Origin: Stakelama pacifica
GTDB taxonomy: Bacteria; Pseudomonadota; Alphaproteobacteria; Sphingomonadales; Sphingomonadaceae
DNA length: 64,000 nt
Reading direction: 5' to 3'
Assembly: GCF_004361835.1 (NCBI RefSeq)
Contig: NZ_SNWD01000003.1
Span: 1 to 64,000 of the forward strand
Shown: one piece after another, positions 45,701 through 55,200 of the stretch
Numbering within the stretch: the stretch's first letter is position 1
Layout of the letters: the number at the start of each line of letters is the position of its first letter
Translations under genes and position numbers: made by a program
The notes under the pieces: generated by a model
The model's database searches: none
Told to the model about the DNA's origin: nothing
The model's input: the letters and a program-made list of their open reading frames with translations, nothing else

Positions 45701-47543
45701 CAAAGAACTCCTCGACCGCTTCGGGTGGGGCAACCTCTATGTTGAGCCAGAAGTTTTTCCAGCCGGTATCGTCCTCGGCCCTGGAGAACGCGCTGCTGAG
45801 CAACTCATCCCAGTCTGCTTCGGCCATAGAGCTGACGCCAAGGTGACGCGTCAGGACATCTCTAGATCTGGGATCGGATGCAACAGCTGGCAGCACCGTA
45901 GCCCGACCCGCTGGCGTTTCGGATGGTGTCGCGATGATCGCCCTGCTCGGACTTACCAAGCCGTCACGAAGGCTCGGAACTACGACGGGATCATGAAGTT
46001 GCCAATTGTTGAGCTGCCTAGCTTCAAAAAGATCACCTACGAACGCAAGGAAGCCGGTCGCGCCATCGGCATCTTCTCGAGCGATTAGCTCCAGCCAGCC
46101 TTTCCTGTTTAGCTGCTGCAGCGCGGCCAAGCCTCTGTTCAGCTTCAGACGCTCCATACCCGTCAGGCGCTCGGCTAGTTCTCGCTGAAGCGCCTCCAGC
46201 CGCGAAGCACGAGGTTTGCTCGAGTAACAACTGGAATGGACCAGACTGGCATGGCAATTTGGGCCTGCGAGCTCGACCCAACGCTCAACCACTTCGACTT
46301 CCTCAATCGGATGCCGATAAAGCTCCCGCGCAGTTTTCAGCTGCCCAGATGTGTCCGGAACGATTTCCAGGTCAACCAACTTTCCCCAAAGTGCTTCGAC
46401 TAAGGGAACCGCTGGATCGTTTTGGCGATCTGGTTTGCGTGGAAGCGCCGAGATGGGTGCCCCAGGGTCATCTTCGGTGGCCAAGTAGCCGATATTCGCC
46501 GCAATGAGATCGGCGGCTGCCAGCATCAGGCTCTCATTCCATGGGCCGGGTATGATGTTGGTCCGGTCGCTGTTGAGCTTCCAGGGAGCATTCAGTATCC
46601 CACTCGCCAAGGTAGGCGTGTTTGTCGGGAAAAATGCCCAAAACCGGCCCTGGCTTTCCCGCGCTCCAAGAGGAACAGCCCATGCCAATGGTACTTCGTC
46701 GCGAGCCTGAAGATGCTGTGCATCGGACAGCGCATCGGCATCGCTGATTGCTACAGTCTCGCTGAACACCCGCCAGCGCTCGTCCTTCGTACCGTCGGAA
46801 GTGACGATCTCGTCATTTTCGCGCCGCTTGCTGATGGTTCGGACTTTACCGATCCCGAATTCGAGGGTCAGTTCGACATCTGCTCCAAGGAAGAGCACGA
46901 ACTCCTGCGGGAAGTCTTCCATTTCCTTGGTCAGGCGCTCGAACGCCTTTTCATCGGCAATGGCCGCCGACACCACAGTCGTCGCCCAAGCGAAATCGCC
47001 GTACTTCCAGAGAGGGTTGTCTTGAGCGTTTGGATCGAGAACCTGCGCCAGTCGCATGCCTGGAGCGCGAGCATCAGCTGCCAATCCCAGGTGGTCTCGA
47101 ATCTTTGCTCGACACCATTCCGGATCAAACCGAAGCCCGATCGATCGGCTGACAATATCGACGATGCCGCCAAGTTTCAGAAGCGATTTGAAGCCGATAC
47201 CGAACCGGCCAATCTGCCCCGCCCGCTTGGCCGAGCTTCGCGCATTTAATAGTGCGACGATGCCGTCTTGGTCCAACGGCGCCCCGGTGTTCGCCGCCAA
47301 TAGTCGTGTGGGTTCCAAACGAACATGAATGCGTCCGGATGCCTCCCCTGACTCTTGAATGGCATCGGCTGCGTTCTGAACGAGCTCGAACAGTTGGCGA
47401 TAGGCATAGCCGCCGGAAAGTACCTCGATTTCCGTTTCGAAATGCTCGTTCGCATCGCGAGGCTGCGCTTCATAGGCTCGCAGCCGTCGACTGCATTCAT
47501 CATCTACAAAATCGGCAAGCTTCGATCCATTGTAATCCAACAC
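42798..47543 (-). CDS. giant fusion of sacsin-like Hsp90-type ATPase and SF2 DEAD-like helicase, BREX-associated
   Basis: This is a 1581-residue protein starting at GTG 47543 (GAGGGG upstream). Residues 40-125 form a GHKL/Hsp90-type ATP-binding domain like sacsin repeats: FELVQNAADAI (Glu53, Asn57), AANTGAPLD and GRFGIGFKSLL. Residues 130-1170 are a long region of unknown fold. Residues about 1180-1581 form an SF2 helicase: Walker A SLPTGGGKTRVAAEA, DECH (VVIDECHHAI), GLSATPWRG and motif VI YMQMVGRGLRG. It is the last gene of the BREX operon, 110 bases after brxL on the same strand, so it may act as a helicase or remodelling accessory in phage defence. The domain calls are strong; the function is inferred. 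Confidence 0.82.
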   Translation of the reverse strand: MLDYNGSKLADFVDDECSRRLRAYEAQPRDANEHFETEIEVLSGGYAYRQLFELVQNAADAIQESGEASGRIHVRLEPTRLLAANTGAPLDQDGIVALLNARSSAKRAGQIGRFGIGFKSLLKLGGIVDIVSRSIGLRFDPEWCRAKIRDHLGLAADARAPGMRLAQVLDPNAQDNPLWKYGDFAWATTVVSAAIADEKAFERLTKEMEDFPQEFVLFLGADVELTLEFGIGKVRTISKRRENDEIVTSDGTKDERWRVFSETVAISDADALSDAQHLQARDEVPLAWAVPLGARESQGRFWAFFPTNTPTLASGILNAPWKLNSDRTNIIPGPWNESLMLAAADLIAANIGYLATEDDPGAPISALPRKPDRQNDPAVPLVEALWGKLVDLEIVPDTSGQLKTARELYRHPIEEVEVVERWVELAGPNCHASLVHSSCYSSKPRASRLEALQRELAERLTGMERLKLNRGLAALQQLNRKGWLELIAREDADGATGFLAFVGDLFEARQLNNWQLHDPVVVPSLRDGLVSPSRAIIATPSETPAGRATVLPAVASDPRSRDVLTRHLGVSSMAEADWDELLSSAFSRAEDDTGWKNFWLNIEVAPPEAVEEFFEVYGDEELCLRNLSGSFTPRSELVLLGEHERDDAPAHLQLDQNWHAGHWPRIPEHFRERFPSAQTVTVTDWAERLAKRMAPFFSAVKTAGWRKMTGNPRHHLLDILELESWRGIEMPSGWRLLPSLGGSLAAELTLQLIECARDERLFSSTITYAHTTRSDSYPKFSSRHPFLYWLNEFGRIQIGQDVYPLKLVSRDLTAVLALAGGPAAETTAAFYEWLDVPVDLKIGFNKTEVDNATASNLWPNLFATLASYEGDFRELVPAWELGATFGQVPKMVPTSQGAMPLSQIYVTDDPVAVDAVSADGRVVCLEPAALQAWVNAGARTLEKKSEIRFSDRLSDPLKLRDIFPELGKIIGNKELANAHARKADAVWVSDLSETTGPIEGRPTIARDATGLFLLDRERFEGLHWNDRILAVLTMLDRHGMLLTDVPSLMDRLATTRVDDSRAHVRSQPTIEERLLCAVGDSAEALMAVLPAPARQAAGSRISNLEWARLSLAVVGPSILAKLTDRLAAQGLAPPQRWGGEPARLFVLELGFPAEFAASASVKREPELTISGPIDLPDLHDYQDEILEGLRELLDSRSGRRRAVVSLPTGGGKTRVAAEAVVKLVLNNSEKRTALWVAQTDELCEQAVQCFRQLWVNVGTPGEDLRIVRLWGGQNNPTPPEGNEAVVVVASIQTLNARLEVAHLSWLAKPGVVVIDECHHAIAPSYSSLLRWLDVQTGSESERETEPPVIGLSATPWRGRDDDESQRLAARFDRRWMPHDQEALYERLRRRGVLSALHYSPIRYNRQISLTPEQVKYFDQYGELPDSLIEEIGNDPDRNERILECVINSDASSILLFANSVKHAQYLAARLHLAGCSAAAVSGETDRLARQHFIKRFKSGELKVLCNHSVLTTGFDAPKADMILISRPVFSPVRYMQMVGRGLRGPANGGTESCLISTVEDNILNYRDRLAYHYCRRFFHSQ

Positions 47544-47652
47544 AGGCCCGCCCCTCAGTCACCATCCCTGATGGTGCAAATTCATCTCAATTCTGCATTT
47601 TTCCTGCTCTCATAGCGCAGCGATCCAGTTCTTTTGGAATTCACTTCACGTA

Positions 47653-49731
47653 TCAAGCCGAGTTATTCATGAGGTAAATCACCTCGAAAGCCTTCACAGA
47701 ACGGAACTGCTGCAACCGGTTAGCAAAGCTGAAGGCATCATTGAGCTCGTATTGCTGAAAGATGTCCAAGCCTCGGTCGAGGGCAATTTTCCAACCAGTG
47801 TCGGTCACGATGTGGCGCGCGTGGATTGTGTTGGTGTCGTCAAACTCCCAGGTGAACGAGATGCCGACGCCTTCGCAGGAAGCGGCGATCGCACCAAGGT
47901 TCTCGGCTTGCTTCTCGGGACGTATCCCGTCGACGCACGTGACGAGATGTACCTCGACCTCGTCAGCCGGTGACTTGGCTTTCGCAATCGTTTCGATGAG
48001 CTCCATCACATTGCGAACCTGGTGAAAGGCCCGGATGTATGGGTCGGTGATGGTGATCTTCTGAGCCCCGACGAGATATGGGCCGAACAGTTTGTCGAAA
48101 GTCACGCCTTTCTGGTTTTCGTTGAAGGTGAAATGGCCAGCCTTGGGTCTCTCTGTAACCGAAACGGCCGCTGTTGCGCCTGCACTCGGCTCGGGCGCAG
48201 GTGCAGCTCTAGGTTCGTCAGTGCCTATAAGCTCAACTGCTGAGGGAGCAGCCGCACCTGCGCGCCGATGGTAGAAGTTCGGAAACTCGCTTTCCTCGAG
48301 CGTTGCCACGCAGACCTTTTCGCCATTCTTGCGGGAAAATGAGAAATCCACTTCCGGGTAGGTCGTGTCGAGCCGCATGAGCTGGTCTTTGACCCGCTTG
48401 CGGCCTTCCAAGGCAAGTTTCAGGATCTCCTCCATTTCATCCGGCGTCGCCTCGCCAGATGGGAAAAGGATCTTCATCAGCCCGGAAAATGTCTTGTGAA
48501 CCCCATCCCGGTCACGGGTCGAGATATCCGACGACAGATCAAAATTGGACCGGTAGCGATCCGAATAGTCGTCGTTGCGCAGATGGCGCAGGATTTCGGC
48601 AAGGTAATCGACGACAAAGCCGTAACCGTTCGAGAACATCTCACCGCGGATCACGCCAACCTCCCAGCCAGGGATGTAGGTATGCAGACGGTCAATGAAG
48701 GCAGAATCGTAGTACTTGTCCGGCAGTTCATCGAACAGGTCAGTGTTTTTGAGCATGTAGGGAACTGTGTGCTTTGTGTTCCCGACGAAAACCATCGACG
48801 CCTCGGCTCCGAGCGGTTCGACACCACGGGAGAAAGTCTTGTTTGCCATGTAGTTCTTGAGGATATCGACGAGCGCCTTGTCGACCTTCTTCTGCTTGCC
48901 CGCGAATTCGTCCAACGCGACAACGTCCCAGTAACCCACGAGACCCAGCTTGCCCGAACTGTTGCTGACAAAAAGCTTCGGCACGGTCACTTCACCGCCC
49001 GAGATCAGTATCCCGTGCGGCGAAAACTCCGAGAAGATATGCGACTTGCCGGTACCTTTGGGTCCCAGCTCGATGAGATTGTAGTTTCGCTCGACGAACG
49101 GGATCAGCCGCATCAGCTGGATCAGCTTGGATCGGCGGCCGAACATCTCTGGGTCGAAGCCGACGGTCTGGAAGAGCAGGTCAATCCATTCGTCGGTTGT
49201 GAAGCCATTGCGGGCTTCCAGATAGGCATCATAGTCGAAATGCGACAGCTGGATCGGCTTCATCGAGCCAAGGATCCACGGCGTGACGTTCTTGTCCTCA
49301 GTATAGTCGTACTCGATATCGGCAATGCACCAGACCCCTCCGACCAGAAGCTTGGGATGGGTCTTTACGGTTCCGGAATCGATCAGGACCTTGGATATGC
49401 CAAGATTGGCAAAGCTTGCTTCGTAGGTATCGCTCTTTTCATTGAGGGCGACGCTGATCCGATCAATGATTTTCCAGCGACCTTTTTCGCGGATATTGGA
49501 CTTGATGAGTCCAGCCTCATTGCGATGGACGTAGTGCTTTCGCAGGATCTCCCGAACTGTCTCGATGCCTGATTGGATCGACGCCTCATCGTTGGTCGCA
49601 CAATATTGGCCGAGCAGATATTCCAACACGTAGGTCGGAACGATCGCGTTGCCCTTGACCGCCTTCACCAGGTCCTTGCGGACCACAAGACCTGGAAAGC
49701 GTTCGTTAATCTTGTCGTCCAGTGCAGTCAT
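47653..49731 (-). CDS. brxL: BrxL, AAA+ ATPase of type 1 BREX
   Basis: This 692-residue protein matches BrxL along its length: an N-terminal domain (LDDKINERFPGLVVRKDLVKAVKGNA, VPTYVLEYLLGQYCA), an AAA+ core with Walker A GPKGTGKS (223-230) and Walker B VVALDEFAG (Asp274-Glu275), then the linker EGRKRVKDQLMRLDTTYP. The C-terminal 150 residues (GPYLVGAQKITITDPYIRAFHQVRNV and HARHIVTDTGWKIALDRGLDIFQ) look like a phospholipase-D-like MIT_C-type domain rather than a Lon protease domain. BrxL is a DNA-binding hexameric ATPase needed for phage restriction in type 1 BREX. Starts nine bases after the pglZ stop. Confidence 0.9.
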   Translation of the reverse strand: MTALDDKINERFPGLVVRKDLVKAVKGNAIVPTYVLEYLLGQYCATNDEASIQSGIETVREILRKHYVHRNEAGLIKSNIREKGRWKIIDRISVALNEKSDTYEASFANLGISKVLIDSGTVKTHPKLLVGGVWCIADIEYDYTEDKNVTPWILGSMKPIQLSHFDYDAYLEARNGFTTDEWIDLLFQTVGFDPEMFGRRSKLIQLMRLIPFVERNYNLIELGPKGTGKSHIFSEFSPHGILISGGEVTVPKLFVSNSSGKLGLVGYWDVVALDEFAGKQKKVDKALVDILKNYMANKTFSRGVEPLGAEASMVFVGNTKHTVPYMLKNTDLFDELPDKYYDSAFIDRLHTYIPGWEVGVIRGEMFSNGYGFVVDYLAEILRHLRNDDYSDRYRSNFDLSSDISTRDRDGVHKTFSGLMKILFPSGEATPDEMEEILKLALEGRKRVKDQLMRLDTTYPEVDFSFSRKNGEKVCVATLEESEFPNFYHRRAGAAAPSAVELIGTDEPRAAPAPEPSAGATAAVSVTERPKAGHFTFNENQKGVTFDKLFGPYLVGAQKITITDPYIRAFHQVRNVMELIETIAKAKSPADEVEVHLVTCVDGIRPEKQAENLGAIAASCEGVGISFTWEFDDTNTIHARHIVTDTGWKIALDRGLDIFQQYELNDAFSFANRLQQFRSVKAFEVIYLMNNSA

Positions 49732-49740
49732 GCTGGCCCC

Positions 49741-52242
49741 TCAGAAATCAAAGTCGTTGGTGAAGCTACGGCGCAGGATGTAGCGCGCGCTCCGAAATTC
49801 GCTGTAATGCGACGTCTCCCCATGCTGCTCTTCGAGCCGCAGGACCACCTCCTGGCCGTTGCAGTCGTCGGCCTTACGGGACAGCAGGAAGCGGACCGGG
49901 TGCTCGCGTTCCCGGGGATTCTCCGATCGGAAATCGAAGACGAGTTCATGGCTATCTGAAATCAGTTCACCCGACTGCGAGAATATTCCGGCGCGGAGAC
50001 GGCGTGCCTGCGTTTTCTCCGTGGCAGGAACGGACTGGTAGAACCTGACCGAGATCTGGCTAGCGGTAATGACCTGATTTGTGCTGCCAATGATTTCGAC
50101 GTCAACAGTGGACGTGTCACTCTGACGCTTCTTGTTTACCCGGACAACAGGAACCACAGCCTCCTGCAGCGTGGCGCCACCGTGCACGAAGCGACTTCCC
50201 GAGCCCTTCAGCCTCAGCCGGTTTATCGACTTCGGAATCAGGATTTCGACATCACCCTGCAACCTCGCCTCTTCCGGCTGATAGTGCTTGAGCCCCTGTT
50301 GGGGTTTTAGTCCATGGCCAAGGACAAACCGGCGGTTTCGGAACAAGATGGTCTCACCCACCACTTCCGAGACCGAAAAGTCACTCTCGTCGATAGGCCG
50401 GTGCTGGTAGATGAAGCCATGATCTGCAGTGATCAGCAGGTTGTTGGCATTGGCGGCCGCCAGTTTTTTGACGAGCTGGACCAGCTCGTCGAGCGTCTTT
50501 TCGGCAGCCTCGAATACGCGATCCTCCGTGGCCGGTTTGTCGCCGGTCGCATCGATCAGGTTGTGATACACGTAGATGACGTCGTGATCGCGAAACAGCG
50601 CGCGGTAGTCGTCTCGCTGCATCTTTAGGAGGTCGTCGGCTAGTAGCGCGGTCGTCCGGTCCCCCTCGCGCCCCTGAGCGAGGATCTTCTTCCGGTTTTC
50701 GGTCCCCTGCGAGCTCTGCCCATCAACGATCACCGCGCTGGTGTCGTTGTCAGCGATCTGCAGATCCCGGTTGGGAAGCAGCGACGCCATCCCGAGCTGA
50801 GTATAAGTCGGCAGCGATCCCAGCATCGGTTCGATCTCTGCGTCATAACGATCGAGCCCACGGACCCGCGCCAAGAGCTCCTCGGCCACCTCATACCGCA
50901 TGGCGTCCGAGACAATGACGCAGATTTTCTGGTCCTTCTGCCGATAAGGGGCGACGTGGGTGGCATAGAATGTCCGTTGGGCCGGCACAGGCGACGCATC
51001 CCACTTAGGTGCTGCATCGACATGGACCTGCCAGCTGTCATTGAGGCGCAGCAGGTAGATGTTCACATAATGGTTCTCCACCTGCTCATAAAGCTCGGCC
51101 ATCAGGCTAGCCTGACCCGATTTTTGCATGTGATAGATGAACTTGCGGTAGAGCTGGTCGATGCGGAACCAAGCCCCAGCATAGCGGCTGACCCCTTCAG
51201 CAAGGCTGGTCATGCCAAGGTTCACTTGCGCCATTGCCGCGTGGAATTCAGCCGCGTAGCCGACCGCCTCATAGAGATCGCGGAAACGGTCGTACCAGTA
51301 GCTCTGGCGGCGCTGGCGGATCCAGCTTGCGACATCTCCTGCGGCAAGCGTTCGCGCCGCGACCCCGCGCACGAGTGCGACGATGATCGCCCGATCGATG
51401 TCCTCGAAATAGTCGAGCTCGATGAGGTGCCGGAAATCGCGCGTTTCAAGATCGGTCTGCACGCCCAGCACACTGGCATAGGAGGAGGACAGCGCCTCGA
51501 AGGCCTGAGCCGCGTGACGGTTGTTCTTCCAGCGGCGGAAGAAGACCAGCGCCTCGGGAGAGAGGCCTCCCGCCTCTCCCAGCCCCATGGCATAGCAGGC
51601 CTTGAACAGAGAGACCGCGAAATCCTCAACGCTGGGCTGAACGGCCGTATAGCCATAGTGCCGCCCCATCTGGTCCCACAGGAAGGCGCCAAGCCCGGCC
51701 CGCTCGATCAGGCGGATGGCTTCGTCGGTTTCCACCGCGAGGTCGGCCAGCAGTCTCTCGACAACGGAATCGAACCCGCCTTCGCCACCGGCGCAGACAA
51801 TTAGCATCTTCAGGCGCAACGCGCTGGCCGTGTCGTCGTTGCGGGCAAATCGCTTTAGCTGTTCGAGCCTGCGGGCCGAGCGGAAGAACTCCGCATGGGC
51901 GCGCACCACATCTTCAAGCCCCAGCCCGAGGCCCAGTTCGGACAGCCAGAGGGCCGCCTGGTCAGCCTTGAACATGCCGTGGGCCAACTGCACATCCAGC
52001 AGCCAGTTGTCGATCAACGCCGGTTCCGGCCCTTCGCGGTAGATCAGGAACCGACCCTGTGGCGCTTCGCGGAGGATCCGGTGCTTCACCGCGAATTCGT
52101 TGTTGGCGAGCGCGATCTTCTCGACGCCCGGCAACTCCAGCGTCTCGAACGTCTCGCGCAGTTCCCGGGCCGTGTCGGTCCAGAATACGATGCGGTGACG
52201 GTCGAAAGCCGCTCCCAGGCCTTTGGCGATGCGATCATTCAT
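49741..52242 (-). CDS. pglZ: PglZ, alkaline-phosphatase-fold protein of type 1 BREX
   Basis: This is an 833-residue protein. The N-terminal part (RIVFWTDTARELRETFE, HRILREAPQGRFLIYREGPEP) is typical of PglZ type A. The alkaline-phosphatase-like domain at about 440-690 contains ICVIVSDAMRYEVAEEL (near 445) and LLITADHGFIYQH (near 606), the metal-site Asp/His motifs. PglZ is a core BREX protein needed for host methylation and phage exclusion. It lies two bases after the pglX stop. Confidence 0.92.
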   Translation of the reverse strand: MNDRIAKGLGAAFDRHRIVFWTDTARELRETFETLELPGVEKIALANNEFAVKHRILREAPQGRFLIYREGPEPALIDNWLLDVQLAHGMFKADQAALWLSELGLGLGLEDVVRAHAEFFRSARRLEQLKRFARNDDTASALRLKMLIVCAGGEGGFDSVVERLLADLAVETDEAIRLIERAGLGAFLWDQMGRHYGYTAVQPSVEDFAVSLFKACYAMGLGEAGGLSPEALVFFRRWKNNRHAAQAFEALSSSYASVLGVQTDLETRDFRHLIELDYFEDIDRAIIVALVRGVAARTLAAGDVASWIRQRRQSYWYDRFRDLYEAVGYAAEFHAAMAQVNLGMTSLAEGVSRYAGAWFRIDQLYRKFIYHMQKSGQASLMAELYEQVENHYVNIYLLRLNDSWQVHVDAAPKWDASPVPAQRTFYATHVAPYRQKDQKICVIVSDAMRYEVAEELLARVRGLDRYDAEIEPMLGSLPTYTQLGMASLLPNRDLQIADNDTSAVIVDGQSSQGTENRKKILAQGREGDRTTALLADDLLKMQRDDYRALFRDHDVIYVYHNLIDATGDKPATEDRVFEAAEKTLDELVQLVKKLAAANANNLLITADHGFIYQHRPIDESDFSVSEVVGETILFRNRRFVLGHGLKPQQGLKHYQPEEARLQGDVEILIPKSINRLRLKGSGSRFVHGGATLQEAVVPVVRVNKKRQSDTSTVDVEIIGSTNQVITASQISVRFYQSVPATEKTQARRLRAGIFSQSGELISDSHELVFDFRSENPREREHPVRFLLSRKADDCNGQEVVLRLEEQHGETSHYSEFRSARYILRRSFTNDFDF

Positions 52243-52244
52243 GC

Positions 52245-55200
52245 TCAGGCACCCGCATCCGACAAGCCCTTGATCGGTTTGAGCGCAGCGCCGAACTTCG
52301 GGTAGTTGGACTTCACCCCATCATCGAGATCGATTTCGATCTTCTGCGTGGCCAGCGGGTAGAGCACGTCGCGTTCGTAGCCATCGAGCTCCTCGATCAC
52401 CTTGGTTGCCTCGCCTACCTCTTTCAGCGCCTTGGTCCGCTGGGCGGGCGTGACTTCGGAATTGATGCTCTGCGCCTCCTGGGCCTTGCGGTGGGCCTCC
52501 AGCTTGTTGCGGTATTCGCGCAGATAATCGTTCAGCACCACGCTGACCGTGTCCGGCCGGTAGCGGTGCATGTAGATCAATGCCTGGAAGCTGCCTTTGG
52601 GGCTGGCGAACATCCAGTAGATCGGACGCTTCTTGTAGCGACGCACATGGTAGTCATAGAAATCGCGGGTGAACCACTTGCGGATGTCCTTGCCCAGCGC
52701 GCCTTCGATGAAGGCCAGGTTTTCCTGAAATTTCGCTTCGCCGAAGGTCACCCGTAGAAATTTACGGAAACGTTCGGCGATATCGTCAGCGAACCAGTCC
52801 CCGTCCAGCACCGGGATCACATTGTCGGCATCCGGTTTGAATGTGGGCTGTGGTACGCGAGCGAAATATTCAGCAAGCGTTTCGCCCTGATTGGCGAGGA
52901 TCAAGCCAGGTATATCGAGGCTGTAGCGACCGAACATACAGCCAACGGCATAATGCAGGAACTCGGCGATGGTATCTGATAGCAGCCGTACCTCTAACTC
53001 CTCCGAAGTGGACTTGCCGCCATACCGATAGGTCGGGTTACAGGTGAGAGTTACTTCCTCCAGCGGCACCTCAGAAGTGAGTTCGTCAGCCATGCCATAG
53101 GCCTCAATGAAGATGCGGTTGCTCTCCTCCTCCCGTCGCTTCATCCCGACAGTCAAGTCTTGCCAATAGGTGCGGAGGCGCGAATATGTGTCGCGCAGCG
53201 TCTCTCCGCGCAGATCGGGTGCAAGAAGCGGTAGCGTCTTGAAATCCCAGGAGGTTTCGTAGGCATCCCAATCGGATTTCGTCATATTGACGAGTATCTC
53301 AGCGATAGCGCCAAAGCTTTTTTGAAAGTGATCCTTAAAAACCGGCAACTGGGCTAATTGTCCGGCCTCGAAGTTTAGCGTCGGGGAAGTGCTCTCCAGC
53401 ATTGAAACCGCTACTGGAGAATTCGTAAATCCAAGCAGGGTATTTAGATTATCCTCTTTTTCAGCGAATATAGAGCAGCCCGCTACATCAAATAGATAGC
53501 CGGCAGGAAAGTGGCGCATTGAGAAGCCACCACTTGTCACCTTTGACCAACTTATAGATGGCTTAAAATACTCTGACATACTTTTTATCGTCCGCGTCGG
53601 ACTGCCATATAGAGACGCCGCATAATCCAGAACTTCAAATCCACCATTTTCCCAATTTATAAAGTGTTCAGAGTTCCCATACCACTTCCGAAAAGCTCCG
53701 CCCTTATTGTACGGAAACCACTTTTTCTTTGAAGATTTAGCCTCTTCATGATTTCGAGCATCCAGGCATGAACGGTCAATTGATACCTCGAACCACTCCC
53801 GTAGAAAGCGACCATTGTCGCTCGTTGCCATGCCTTGGCGGGTATCGCCCACCGACTTAAGTGGCACGCCGGTCTCGAAAGCGGCACGAACCGCATCAGA
53901 TGCCCAGTATGATATTGGTGTCCCAGGGAGTTTCGTGAGTTCTCTCGGAGAAACTTTAGTAAAGCGTTCGTTTATTGTCGGGAATTCATGAGGAACGCCT
54001 GATTCGTTCGTTTCGTAATATCTGATGCAGCAATAGGTGCCCTCGAGGCTGGGGTTAGCAGACTTCTCGAGGACAAAGGCTGAAGTGCCGAAGTTAATTC
54101 CCATACTTGTTCCGCCCTTGCCAGAGTAGGGCATATGCACAAGCGATTGGATGTTGAACTCGGACAGAATACCTGACCTGAACCTTTCAAATGATGATAG
54201 AAACATCCAGCTTTCCATCGTCACCATGGCGTTGAAGCCGCTATTTGTTACCAGCGTCCCCCCCCGCTCGATGAAAGCCGAAAAAAGATCGTATTTCGCC
54301 TCGGCGTATAGTTCTTTGAGGAAGGCTTGTGCGGCAGGATTTAATCCCTTCGCGCCAGCATAGGGCGGGTTCGCCACCACCACATGGTATTTGGGCGAGA
54401 GGGCCTCGGCCATCTCCAGCACCTTCAGGACACGCTCCTGCACCTCGCGCAGCAGCAGATCGCCTCCAAAATCCTTGAGCCGTACAACCCGGGCCACCTC
54501 GGCAGGATCACGCAGTTTCGGCACGATGAGCGAACCGAAATTCTTGGCCTGCTCGAACTGTCCCATCGTCTCGCGAAAATCGGCGGTGAACAGATCGCTG
54601 CCCACCACGGCGGCAACGTCCTGCATCTCGGATGGCGTGAAACGCACATCCTGCAGCACGCAGATGTTGGGCTGAACGGCTTGCCGTAGGAACTTACGCC
54701 TTCCGAGCTTGGTCGCCGCCTTCATCGCCAGCGCAAACGCCGCCAGCGCGCCCGCACGGTCGTCAATCTCGATCCCGTACAAGTTATGAATCAGGATCAG
54801 CCCGGGGATTTCGGTCGCCTCATACCCCTCTTCCTCATAGATCGCGTAAAGAAGATCAAAGGCATAGGTCAGCATATGGCCCGATCCGCAGGCCGGATCG
54901 CAGATGCGAATATCCTCTGGACGGGAAATGCGCAGGAAATCGGTCTCTATCTCTTCCGGCGCGATGTAATAATCCATCTTCGCCGCCAGCGTTGAGTTCG
55001 GGCGATTCAGCAACCACAGTCGTCCCAGCGAGTTTTCGACCAGATAGCGCACGATCCAGTGCGGGGTGAAAAGCTGTGTCGCCGCCGGAATGTTTTCCGC
55101 CGTGATCTTCTTGTTCTTCTTCAGCCCGGCAAAAACCTCGTCCTTCTTCTCCGAGATGTAGAACTGGTAGAGCCAGCCGATAACCTCAACGTCCTCGCAA

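Noticed and set aside
48496..49572. Plus-strand ORF of 358 codons inside brxL
   Set aside because: Antisense to the conserved AAA+ core of BrxL; no recognisable domain.
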